This document shows positions 21,946 to 30,296 of a stretch of 36,883 bases of DNA, piece by piece; within the stretch, counting starts at the first letter, position 1, and each line of letters starts with the position of its first letter. The position numbers were made by a program, and so were the translations under genes. The notes beneath the pieces are model-generated. The model did not search any database and had not been told where the DNA came from. It worked only from the letters and a program-made list of their open reading frames with translations. The stretch comes from CAVQGZ01 sp964356295 (lineage in GTDB: Bacteria; Actinomycetota; Actinomycetes; Jiangellales; Jiangellaceae), in NCBI GenBank assembly GCA_964356295.1, contig CAYHHE010000022.1, positions 1 through 36,883 of the forward strand. Direction: 5' to 3'.

Positions 21946-22374
21946 ATGAGCACACGTGTCGGGGTGGGAGCCATGGACCTGCTCACCCATGCCCACACTT
22001 GTCTGCAGGAGGCCGCTGTGGCGGTCCGCCCGACGGACCGCTACGCCGCGGCCCACCTTGCCGCGCTCCGTACGGCGGCAGCGGTGCTGGCCGCCCGGGC
22101 CGAGAGGGAGCCAGCGGGGCGGCGCCGACCGCGCAACGCCTGGGTGCTGCTCGCCCGCGTGGCGCCCGAGCTGGAGGAGTGGGCCGCCTTCTTCGCCGCA
22201 GGGGCGAGCAAACGGACGGCCGCCGAGGCCGGCATCGCCGCAGCCGTGACCGCTCGGGAGGCCGACGACCTGCTGCGAGACGCCGAGGTCTTCCTGGGGG
22301 TCGCCACCCGGATGCTCGGGCTCCCGCACCACCCTCCGCTGCCGGGGGTCGCGGCCCCCCTGCGTGCCGGCTAG
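21946..22374 (+). CDS. SAV_6107-type HEPN-domain protein
   Basis: A 142-residue all-alpha protein matching the SAV_6107 HEPN family as I remember it. The first long helix contains DRYAAAHLAALRTAAAVLA, where Arg32 and His37 make an R-x4-H pattern; active HEPN RNases use R-x4-6-H, but in this family the pattern sits early in the fold, so catalysis is doubtful. WVLLARVAPELEEWAAFFA and READDLLRDAEVFLGVA are the other helices. A strong AAGGAGG precedes the ATG at 21946 by only four bases; the ATG at 21973 is an alternative. It sits 60 bases after the DUF6504-like gene and 15 before the polymerase gene. Confidence 0.8.
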   Translation: MSTRVGVGAMDLLTHAHTCLQEAAVAVRPTDRYAAAHLAALRTAAAVLAARAEREPAGRRRPRNAWVLLARVAPELEEWAAFFAAGASKRTAAEAGIAAAVTAREADDLLRDAEVFLGVATRMLGLPHHPPLPGVAAPLRAG

Positions 22375-22389
22375 CGGCGGCACCTCGCC

Positions 22390-25300
22390 ATGAGTGCCAG
22401 CGACCCCTTCGTCCACCTGCACGTGGCCTCCGGCTACTCCCTGCGCCACGGAGCCTCCCATCCGCACCTGCTGGTGCAGCGCGCCGCCGACCACGGCATG
22501 GACGCCCTCGCCCTCACCGACCGCGACGGCGTGTACGGCGCGGTCCGGTTCGCGCTGGCCTGCCGGTCGGCCGGCATCGCGCCGATCCTCGGAGTCGACC
22601 TCGCGGTGCAGGGCCCGGTCACCGAGGAGCCCGGGGGATCAGCCCGCCGCCGCACCCCGGTGCGCGGCGGCGTGGAGGTCGACCGGCGGCTGACCCGGGT
22701 GACGGTGCTGGCCGAGGGACGCCGCGGGTGGGCCGCGCTGTGCCGGCTGGTCTCAGCCGCCCACGCCGGTGGGCCTCTCTCGGACGGCACCGGCCTGGAC
22801 GGCACCGGGGAGCAGCGGCGTCGGGAGCCGGCGGTCACTGCCACGCAGATCGCCGGCGCCATGACCGGTGGCTCGCTCGGCCTGCTGCTCGGCCCGCAGT
22901 CCGACGTCGGACGGGCGTTGGCGCGCCACCGACCCGACCTCGCCGGGCACGCCCTGGAGGCCTGGCAGAGCATCGTCGGCGCCAGCGACCTGGTACTGGA
23001 GGCGGTCTCCCACCGGGCCCGCGGCGATCGACTGGCGCCGGGCAGCACCCGCCACGCAGCCCAGATGCTCGGGCTGGGTCGGGAGCGTCGCCTGCCGGTC
23101 GTGCTGAGCAACCTGGTCCGCTACGCCGACTCCTGCGACGCCCCGGTGGTCGACGTGCTCGATGCCGCCCGCCGCCTCGTCCCGCTGCACCCGCGCCATC
23201 TCGACCGGGTCAACGCCGAGGGCTACCTCAAGAGCGGCAAGGAGATGCGCGAGATCGCCGAGGACGTGGTCCGGGCGCGCGGTGGCGGACGGTCCGAGGT
23301 GACCCGGCTGCTCACCGACACCCGCCGGGTCGCCGAGCGGTTCATGCTCGACCCTCGTGCGGACCTCGGGATCGGGGAGATCCACTTCCCCGAGCACGAC
23401 CTGCTGCGCCAGCTCACCGGTGGCGGATCTGCCGATGGTGCGCCCCCGCTCGGCGAGGACGGGTCGGCCGCCGGGATGCTGCGGGCCCGGTGCCAGGCCG
23501 GGCTCGACCGCCGGTACGGTCCGCGTCCGGGGCAGCAGGTGATCGACCGGCTGACCGACGAGCTCGATGTCATCGCCCGGCTGGGGTACGCCGCGTACTT
23601 CCTCACTGTCGCCGAGGTCTGTGACCTCGTCCGCGACATGGGGGTGCGGGCCGCGGCCCGCGGCTCCGGGGCAGGCAGCCTGGTGTGCTACCTGCTCGGC
23701 ATCTCCGGGGTCGACCCCATCGAGCACGGGCTGCTCATGGAGCGCTTCCTGTCCCCGCTGCGCCAGGCCCTGCCCGACATCGACGTCGACGTCGAGTCCG
23801 CCCGCCGGCTGGAGGTCTACCAGCGCATCTTCGACCGTTTCGGCACCGAGCGGGTCGCCTGCGTGTCGATGATGGACACCTACCGGGTGCGTCACGCCAT
23901 CCGCGACGTCGGGGCTGCGCTCGGCCTGCCGCCGGGGGAGGTCGACGCGGTGGCCAAGGCGTTCCCGCACATCCGGGCCCGCGACGCCCGGCTGGCGCTC
24001 ACCGAGCTGCCCGAGCTGCGGGCCAGCCGGCTCGGCGAGGCGTTGCAGGCCGGACAGCTCGACGTCTGGCTGTCGCTGGCTGAGAAGCTGGACGGGCTGC
24101 CCCGGCACGTGGCCCTGCATCCCTGCGGGGTGATCCTGTCCGACCCGACACTGCTCGACCGCACCCCGACCGAGCCCAGCCTGGCCGGGTTCGGCATGAG
24201 CCAGTTCGACAAGGACGACGTGGAGAACCTCGGGCTGCTCAAGCTCGACGTGCTCGGCATCCGCATGCAGTCGGCGATGGCCCACGCCGTGGACGAGGTG
24301 CAGCGGGTGGACGGGACCACCGTCGATCTGGACGACCGGGAGCAGGTCCCGCTGGACGACCCGGACACCTTCGGGCTCATCCAGTCCACCCGAACCCTGG
24401 GCTGCTTCCAGATCGAGTCGCCCGGGCAGCGGGAGCTGATCGGCAAGTTCGCCCCGCAGACCTTCTCCGACATCATCATCGACATCTCGCTGTTTCGCCC
24501 CGGGCCGGTCAAGAGCGACATGGTCACCCCGTTCCTGCAGGCCCGACAGGGCTGGCAGGCCCCGGAGTACCTGCACCCCGACCTGGAGCCGGTGCTGCGC
24601 GAGACCTGCGGGGTGGTGGTCTTCCACGAGCAGGTGCTGGCGATCATCGCCACCATCACCGGGTGCAGCCTGGCCGAGGCGGACGAGGCCCGCCGCGCCC
24701 TGGGGGACATCGAGGGCAAGCACGAGGTGCGGGCGTGGCTGCCGTCGGCCGCCCGGGCCCGCGGGTACGACCCGGCCACCGTCGCGCGGGTGTGGGAGGT
24801 GCTCGAGGCGTTCGCGTCCTTCGGCTTCTGCAAGGCCCATGCCGCGGCCTTCGCCCTGCCCACCTACCAGTCGGCCTGGCTCAAGACCCATCACACCGCT
24901 GCCTTCCTGGCCGGAGTTCTCACCCACGACCCCGGGATGTACCCCAAGAGGCTCATCCTCGAGGACGCCCGCGCGTTCGGGATCGCCGTGCTGTCCCTGG
25001 ACGTCAACCTGTCCGACGCGGTGTACCGCATCGAACGGATGGGTGTCGGCGACGAGCCGCCACCCGGCATCCTCGGCGAGCCCCCTCGTCAGCCCCCGCC
25101 GGACGGGCTGCCCGACGCCCGCGCCTACGGCATCCGGCTCTCGCTGTCCGACGTGGCCGGGATCAGCGAGGAGGAGGTCCAGCGGATCGTCACAGGCCGT
25201 CCGTTCCACTCCCTCACCGACTTCTGGTACCGCGCCCAGGTGTCCCGTCCCGTGGTCGAGCGGCTGGTCATGGCCGGCGCGTTCGACGGCATCTACGGCC

Positions 25301-26193
25301 TGGGCTCCACCCTGAGCATCCGGCGCCGTAGCCAGGTGACCCGTCGTGACCTGCTGCTCCAGCTGGCCGACCTCGACGGGGTGCAGGGGCGTCGCTCCAG
25401 GGGTCGCCGATCCGTCCCGCGCACCGACCAGCTGACCCTCGACCTCGACACCGACGAGGCCGCGGGTGGGTCGGGGCTGCCGGAGATGACCAGCGGGGAG
25501 CGGGTCAGGGCCGAGCTGGAGATCCTCGGGCTGGACGCCAGCCGCCACGTCGTGGACTTCTACTCCGGTTTCCTGCACGAGATGGGCGTCACCCGGTCAG
25601 TCGACCTGCTCCGGCGGCGCAGCAAGGCCGACCTGCTGGTCGCCGGGGTGAAGGTCGCCACCCAGACCCCACCGATCCGGTCCGGGCGGCGAGTCATCTT
25701 CCTCACCCTCGACGACGGCACCGGACCGGTGGACGCCACCTTCTTCGACGATGCCCAGGGGCCGTACGCGGCGACCCTGTTCCACTCCTGGCTGCTCGTG
25801 GTGCGCGGTGAGCTGCGCCGCACCGGGCCACGGGGGGTGTCGCTGCGTGCCACCGGGTGCTGGGAGCTGACTGCCCTGCACCAGGCATGGCGGGACGGTG
25901 GCATGCCGGCGGTCCACGCCCTGATGGCCCAGAGCGCCGACCACAGCCAGCGAGCGGTCGCCGAGATGGCCGCCAGCCGGTCCAGCCGTCCCGTCATGGC
26001 CGACGTCCCCCGGTCCGGGCCGGACGACCAGACCGGCGGCTCGACGGCCGGCGGGATGGGACGACGTCGGGTGCTGGTCCACCCCAGCGGGTTCCGGCAG
26101 TCGCCCTACGCCGACATCAAGCCCGCCGGCGGCGACGTCTCCGGTGCCCCACGCAAGCTGTGGCACACCAGCCAGGGGAGCTCCGGACGATGA
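22390..26193 (+). CDS. dnaE2: DnaE2-type error-prone DNA polymerase III alpha subunit
   Basis: A 1267-residue C-family polymerase. An N-terminal PHP domain starts at VHLHVASGYSLRHGAS and HGMDALALTDRDG. The palm carries the catalytic aspartates in LPDIDVDVE (Asp463, Asp465, Asp467) after AARGSGAGSLVCYLLG. GCFQIESPGQRE, SLFRPGPVKS and FGFCKAHAAAFALPTYQSAWLKTH are the conserved polymerase and beta-binding core. An OB fold lies near 1080-1190, and the tail HPSGFRQSPYADIKPAGG is typical of the non-replicative DnaE2 clade. It should perform SOS-induced translesion synthesis. It is longer than the approximately 1050-1100 residues I expect for DnaE2. The stop overlaps dinB (ATGA). Confidence 0.9.
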   Translation: MSASDPFVHLHVASGYSLRHGASHPHLLVQRAADHGMDALALTDRDGVYGAVRFALACRSAGIAPILGVDLAVQGPVTEEPGGSARRRTPVRGGVEVDRRLTRVTVLAEGRRGWAALCRLVSAAHAGGPLSDGTGLDGTGEQRRREPAVTATQIAGAMTGGSLGLLLGPQSDVGRALARHRPDLAGHALEAWQSIVGASDLVLEAVSHRARGDRLAPGSTRHAAQMLGLGRERRLPVVLSNLVRYADSCDAPVVDVLDAARRLVPLHPRHLDRVNAEGYLKSGKEMREIAEDVVRARGGGRSEVTRLLTDTRRVAERFMLDPRADLGIGEIHFPEHDLLRQLTGGGSADGAPPLGEDGSAAGMLRARCQAGLDRRYGPRPGQQVIDRLTDELDVIARLGYAAYFLTVAEVCDLVRDMGVRAAARGSGAGSLVCYLLGISGVDPIEHGLLMERFLSPLRQALPDIDVDVESARRLEVYQRIFDRFGTERVACVSMMDTYRVRHAIRDVGAALGLPPGEVDAVAKAFPHIRARDARLALTELPELRASRLGEALQAGQLDVWLSLAEKLDGLPRHVALHPCGVILSDPTLLDRTPTEPSLAGFGMSQFDKDDVENLGLLKLDVLGIRMQSAMAHAVDEVQRVDGTTVDLDDREQVPLDDPDTFGLIQSTRTLGCFQIESPGQRELIGKFAPQTFSDIIIDISLFRPGPVKSDMVTPFLQARQGWQAPEYLHPDLEPVLRETCGVVVFHEQVLAIIATITGCSLAEADEARRALGDIEGKHEVRAWLPSAARARGYDPATVARVWEVLEAFASFGFCKAHAAAFALPTYQSAWLKTHHTAAFLAGVLTHDPGMYPKRLILEDARAFGIAVLSLDVNLSDAVYRIERMGVGDEPPPGILGEPPRQPPPDGLPDARAYGIRLSLSDVAGISEEEVQRIVTGRPFHSLTDFWYRAQVSRPVVERLVMAGAFDGIYGLGSTLSIRRRSQVTRRDLLLQLADLDGVQGRRSRGRRSVPRTDQLTLDLDTDEAAGGSGLPEMTSGERVRAELEILGLDASRHVVDFYSGFLHEMGVTRSVDLLRRRSKADLLVAGVKVATQTPPIRSGRRVIFLTLDDGTGPVDATFFDDAQGPYAATLFHSWLLVVRGELRRTGPRGVSLRATGCWELTALHQAWRDGGMPAVHALMAQSADHSQRAVAEMAASRSSRPVMADVPRSGPDDQTGGSTAGGMGRRRVLVHPSGFRQSPYADIKPAGGDVSGAPRKLWHTSQGSSGR

Positions 26194-27482
26194 GACCACC
26201 ACCGGCGCGGGACCGTCCGTGGTTCACCGGTGAGGACGCCTGCACCGTCCTGCACGTCGACATGGACGCCTTCTACGTCTCGGTCGAGCTGCGGGAGCGC
26301 CCGGACCTGCGGGGCGTCCCGCTGATCGTCGGCGGGGACGGGCGGGGGGTGGTGCTCTCGGCCAGCTACGAGGCACGCAGGCGCGGCATCCAGTCGGGCA
26401 TGCCCACCAGTCGGGCCCGACGCCTGGTGCCCGACCTCACCGTGATCCGGCCACGGTTCGACCGGTACACGGAGGTGTCAGCCGGGGTGATGGAGATCTT
26501 CCGGTCCCTCACCCCATTCGTCGAACCTGTCTCGCTGGACGAGGCGTTCCTCGACGTCAGCGGTGCGCGCCGCCGGCTCGGATCGCCCCGCCAGGTCGCC
26601 GAGCTCATCCGCGCCCGGGTGGCCGACGAGCAGGGCATCTGCTGCACGGTCGGGGGGGCCGCCACCACCTCCCTGGCCAAGATCGCCTCTGCCCAGGGCA
26701 AGCCCGACGGGCTGCTGCTGGTCCCGCCCGAACAGGTGGTCTCCTTCCTGCACCCGCTGCCGGTCGGCGCGTTGTGGGGGGTGGGGGAGCAGACCGGGAC
26801 CCGGCTGAGCCGGCTCGGCCTCACCACGGTCGGTGACATCGCTCGGGTCCCGGTCGCCACCCTGGTGCGGGCCTTCGGGCCGGCCCAGGCGCACCATCTG
26901 GCCGACATGAGCTGGGGGAGGACCACACACCCGGTAGCCGCGCACGTCGAGCCGGCGGAGCGGTCGATCGGCTCCCAGCGCACATTCGCCCACGACCTCG
27001 ACGACGACGCCACCATGCGACGCGAGCTGCTGCGCATCGCGGTGCATGTCGCCGCCCGGCTGCGCGCGGGACGGGAGAGAGGTCGCACCGTCGTCCTCAC
27101 CGTCCGGTTCGCTGACTTCAGCACCCTGACCCGTTCCCGGACGTTGCGCGACCCCACCGACATCGCTCCGGAGATCCATGCCGCCGCCTGCTCGTCCCTG
27201 GACACCCTCGGGCTGCAGCGAGCCCGGGTGCGCCTGCTGGGCATCCGGGTGAGCGGCCTGCTGCCCGCGCAGCGCAGCACCCGCCAGCTTGTCCTGGGAA
27301 GCCGGGACCACGGTTGGACGGAGGCGGAGCAGGCGATCGACCGGGCAGTCCACCGGTTCGGCCCCGGGGCGGTACGCCCGGCAGCCCTGGTGCCGGAGCA
27401 GGTGCCGGAGCGGGTGCCGGAGCCGGTGCCGGAGCCGGTGCCGGAGCGCAGTTCACGAATCGTTATCCCCCGGACGCGATGA
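26190..27482 (+). CDS. dinB: Y-family DNA polymerase IV with repeat C-terminus
   Basis: A 430-residue Y-family polymerase with all catalytic residues: VDMDAFYVSVE (Asp24, and Asp26 beside it) and SLDEAFLDVSG (Asp117, Glu118). The little finger begins near 235 (RSIGSQRTFAHDL). Because these acidic residues are intact it is a DinB/PolIV, not the inactive ImuB usually paired with DnaE2. TRQLVLGS near 380 could be a weak beta-clamp motif. The C-terminus has five VPEx repeats from a 12-bp tandem repeat, then SSRIVIPRTR. It is coupled to dnaE2 by an ATGA overlap and would share the LexA-controlled transcript. Confidence 0.92.
   Translation: MRPPPARDRPWFTGEDACTVLHVDMDAFYVSVELRERPDLRGVPLIVGGDGRGVVLSASYEARRRGIQSGMPTSRARRLVPDLTVIRPRFDRYTEVSAGVMEIFRSLTPFVEPVSLDEAFLDVSGARRRLGSPRQVAELIRARVADEQGICCTVGGAATTSLAKIASAQGKPDGLLLVPPEQVVSFLHPLPVGALWGVGEQTGTRLSRLGLTTVGDIARVPVATLVRAFGPAQAHHLADMSWGRTTHPVAAHVEPAERSIGSQRTFAHDLDDDATMRRELLRIAVHVAARLRAGRERGRTVVLTVRFADFSTLTRSRTLRDPTDIAPEIHAAACSSLDTLGLQRARVRLLGIRVSGLLPAQRSTRQLVLGSRDHGWTEAEQAIDRAVHRFGPGAVRPAALVPEQVPERVPEPVPEPVPERSSRIVIPRTR
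27390..27449 (+). repeat. 12-bp tandem repeat, five copies, in dinB
   Basis: Five units of GTGCCGGAGCNN encode VPEQ-VPER-VPEP-VPEP-VPER near the end of the polymerase. The unit is a multiple of three, so copy-number change keeps the frame. It probably forms a flexible acidic/proline tail. Confidence 0.95.
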
Positions 27483-27583
27483 GATTGGCTCCTCGGGTTT
27501 CGCCGCGGACGAACGCTGCCTATCCTGGGCCCACAGACCCCGCAGGTTGACACCGTCGACCGGCACGACGAGTGGAGGTACCG

Positions 27584-27979
27584 ATGCCTCTCTCGGAGAA
27601 CGAGCAGCGGATGCTCGAGCAGATGGAGCGCGCCCTCTACGCGGAGGACCCCAAGTTCGCGACCCAGCTGCGCGGCTCGGACGCACGGACGTTCTACCGC
27701 AAGCGGCTCGTCCTGGCCGGGGTGGGCTTCGCCCTCGGGATCATCGGCCTCATGGGCGGCGCGATCGCCAACATCCCCGTCGTGGCCGTCGTCGGGTTCC
27801 TCCTCATGCTCGGGTCGGCTTGGCTGGGCATCAGCAGCTGGCGGCGCATCCCCGCTCCCGGCGAGATCGGCAACTTCCCTCCTGCTGCCCGCGGAGCCAA
27901 GGGCAAGCGGAACAACTCGGGCTTCATGACCCGCGTGGAGGACCGCTGGCGCCGGCGGCGCGACGAGATGGGCCGCTGA
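27584..27979 (+). CDS. DUF3040 membrane protein
   Basis: A 131-residue actinobacterial protein of the DUF3040 family. It starts with the family hallmark MPLSENEQRMLEQMERALYAED, in which SE-E-ML-E-E-L--DP is conserved, followed by PKFATQLRG. Two hydrophobic helices lie near residues 48-65 and 66-85, and a basic tail (AKGKRNNS, RWRRRRDE) is cytosolic. Function is unknown. GGAGG (27574-27578) precedes the ATG at 27584 by five bases. A TATCCT box near 27520 may be its -10. In M. tuberculosis the DUF3040 gene Rv2169c lies in the corresponding place before the mraZ cluster. It converges on the transglutaminase gene. Confidence 0.88.
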   Translation: MPLSENEQRMLEQMERALYAEDPKFATQLRGSDARTFYRKRLVLAGVGFALGIIGLMGGAIANIPVVAVVGFLLMLGSAWLGISSWRRIPAPGEIGNFPPAARGAKGKRNNSGFMTRVEDRWRRRRDEMGR

Positions 27980-28037
27980 CCCCTCCTTCAGGAACCACGC
28001 GTCACGCGCACACGCCGGATATCTCAGAGCGGGTTCG

Positions 28038-30296
28038 TCACAGCAGCGTGCGGCGGCGCAGGAGACGGCGCACGGGCGCCGGCCACAGCCGGGCGCGCCA
28101 GCGGGTGGCCCGTGAGGTCTGTTGCTCCAGCGCTGTCCTGACGGCTGCAGCGTCCTCGCGCAGTCCCGCCACGGCCTGCGCGTGGGCGGCGTAGCGGGCG
28201 CGCTCGGTGGCCTGCGCCACCGACCGCAGGCGGGCCGTGACCTCGGGTGGGAGGTCGGCGGACTCGCTCAGCGTCGCCGCGGCCGCTCGGATCGTCTCGT
28301 GCGTCCGCGGCTCGAGCCCCACCTCCAGGGCGCTGTCGGTGACGTCCGCCCAGGCAGCCTCCGCCTGACGGACCGGGTCCTCTCCAGCGCTGCGCCAGCG
28401 GCGGCGTCGGATCAGGACCCCCACCAGCAGCGGGCCGAGCGCGAGCAGCACGAGGCCGACCACCACGCCGAGCACCGGGAGCGGACTGGGGCGCGACGCC
28501 GCCCCGCCTCCCTCGATCAGCTGCTCGTCCAGGGCAGCGACCGGCCGGTTGGACTCGTCCTGCGCGTCGGCGCCGTCCACCGGGTCCCTCAGCGACCCCG
28601 GGATCTGCGCATCGGTGGCTCCCGCGACGGTGTATGCCGGCGGTGACCCGGTCCGCGAGCCCGGGGTGGGCTCGAAGCGCACCCACCCCACGCCGGAGAA
28701 GAACAGCTCCGGCCAGGCGTGGGCGTCCTGGGCGCGGATCACCCAGAAGCCTGGCTGCTGCTCCTCGCCGCGCAGGTACCCGACCGCCACCCGGGCCGGG
28801 ATGCCCAGGGACCGGGCCATGATCGCCATCGTGGCGGCGAACTGCTCGCAGTAGCCACGTCGTTGCGTGAGGAAGGCCTCGAGGTCGTCCGAGCCGTTGC
28901 CGGGGTCCACGTCGAGGTCGTACTCGAAGCCCCCCTCGGTGCGGAACCAGGTCTGCAGGGCGACCGCCCGCTCGTAGCTGTCCCCGGCGTCCGCGGTGAC
29001 CTCCCGGGCGAGCTCACGCACGATCTCCGCGGTGTCGCTGGGCAGGTCGACCAGGTCCTCGACCTCCCCCGGCAGGGGTGGCAGCCCGCTGAGCTGCTCC
29101 TGCGTGGGGAGCACCTCCAGCGCGGTCACGTCGTAACGCAGCCCCTGGGTGCTGCGGTCGGTGGACACCACGTCCAGGGTGTTGGCGTCGTAGCGCCAGT
29201 CACCGGCTGCCGCGCTCACTTCCTGGGCCGGGTAGGGCAGCGGCAGCCACTGCGACTCCAGGCTGTCGGTGACCTCGACCTGGTAGGTGACCTCGTTGCG
29301 GGCGACGTCCGAGGACAGCCCCGGCGGACTCGGCAGGCCCGCGGAGACGCCGTTCTCCTGCGGGACGGGACGATCGGACGTGCGCCACACCGTGCCGTCG
29401 TAGATGTCCAGGGTGAGCAGGCGCAGGTAGTCCGGCTGGGAGGTGGAGGTGGTGAACCGGATGACGTCGACGTCCTCCGGCAGCACCAGGTCGCGTCGCA
29501 GGTCGACGATCGGGTTCTCGGTCCGGATGGTCTGTCCACCGCCGTCCCCCGATCCGCCCTGTCCGCTCAGCAGCGCCACGCCGCCCTGGGGCAGCAGGGC
29601 GGCGCCGGCCACCGCGACTGCCAGGGCGCCCAGGGCCAGCGGCCAGCCGGCGGCCGCCAGACCGTTCGCCGGCGACCCCGACGACGAGCCGGGGGTGGTC
29701 GCCGACCCCAGAGGTCGGCCCCACTGCTCGGCTCGCACCCTCCCGTCGACGGCCAGCAGGGCCAGGTAGCCGGCGGCGGCCGCCACGAACGCCCACGCCG
29801 ACGGGCCGGTCGGGCTGGTGAGCATCGCGACGGCGTGCACGATCACCAGCGGGACGGCGGCCAGCGGAGCCACCCGGGCCGTCACCGCCAGCGCGTCCAC
29901 CGCCCACGCCGTCATCCCGACCCCGGCGACGACCAGCAGCAGGATCCCGTCGTCCAGGGGCACCGGAGCCTGGTAGCCGCGCACGGACTCCAGTCCGAGC
30001 AGGAAGGTCTCGACGAGCCGACCCGCCCACGCCCGCGAGGGCAGGAACCCGAGTCGGGCGACGTCGGAGGCAACCAGATGCCCCACCCAGAGCGCGAGCG
30101 CCAGTCCTTGGGTGGCCACCACCGCCCACGCGGGGACGCGCAGCGCCCGCAACCCGGCCCCGACACCGGCGACCAGCCCGACGGCGACCACCGTGACGCT
30201 GACCCAGCCCCTGTCGGCGAGCACCGGGTACAGGCCCGCGGCGGCAAGAAGGGCGGCGACGGCGCCGGCCAGCGCCAGCCGGGCGGCGCCGCTCAC
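28038..30296 (-). CDS. TgpA-like membrane transglutaminase (DUF3488/DUF4129)
   Basis: A 752-residue membrane protein. Residues about 1-225 carry six to seven transmembrane helices (DUF3488). An extracytoplasmic transglutaminase-like domain follows with Cys483 in RRGYCEQFAATMA and His526 in AQDAHAWPELFF. The third catalytic position is Glu542 (VRFEPTPG) where many transglutaminases have Asp. Another helix near 620-640 and a DUF4129-like cytosolic tail complete it. Pseudomonas TgpA is an essential envelope protein of this build, but its substrate is not known. Its start overlaps the DUF58 gene end by four bases, and moxR lies before that, a frequent trio thought to act together at the membrane. 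Confidence 0.9.
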   Translation of the reverse strand: MSGAARLALAGAVAALLAAAGLYPVLADRGWVSVTVVAVGLVAGVGAGLRALRVPAWAVVATQGLALALWVGHLVASDVARLGFLPSRAWAGRLVETFLLGLESVRGYQAPVPLDDGILLLVVAGVGMTAWAVDALAVTARVAPLAAVPLVIVHAVAMLTSPTGPSAWAFVAAAAGYLALLAVDGRVRAEQWGRPLGSATTPGSSSGSPANGLAAAGWPLALGALAVAVAGAALLPQGGVALLSGQGGSGDGGGQTIRTENPIVDLRRDLVLPEDVDVIRFTTSTSQPDYLRLLTLDIYDGTVWRTSDRPVPQENGVSAGLPSPPGLSSDVARNEVTYQVEVTDSLESQWLPLPYPAQEVSAAAGDWRYDANTLDVVSTDRSTQGLRYDVTALEVLPTQEQLSGLPPLPGEVEDLVDLPSDTAEIVRELAREVTADAGDSYERAVALQTWFRTEGGFEYDLDVDPGNGSDDLEAFLTQRRGYCEQFAATMAIMARSLGIPARVAVGYLRGEEQQPGFWVIRAQDAHAWPELFFSGVGWVRFEPTPGSRTGSPPAYTVAGATDAQIPGSLRDPVDGADAQDESNRPVAALDEQLIEGGGAASRPSPLPVLGVVVGLVLLALGPLLVGVLIRRRRWRSAGEDPVRQAEAAWADVTDSALEVGLEPRTHETIRAAAATLSESADLPPEVTARLRSVAQATERARYAAHAQAVAGLREDAAAVRTALEQQTSRATRWRARLWPAPVRRLLRRRTLL

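Noticed and set aside
22753..25578. Very long open frame on the minus strand opposite dnaE2
   Set aside because: It mirrors the codon bias of the real gene in GC-rich DNA, has no recognisable domain and is low in complexity.
26190..27482. The Y-family protein as ImuB
   Set aside because: ImuB lacks the catalytic acids; here Asp24, Asp117 and Glu118 are all present, so DinB fits better.
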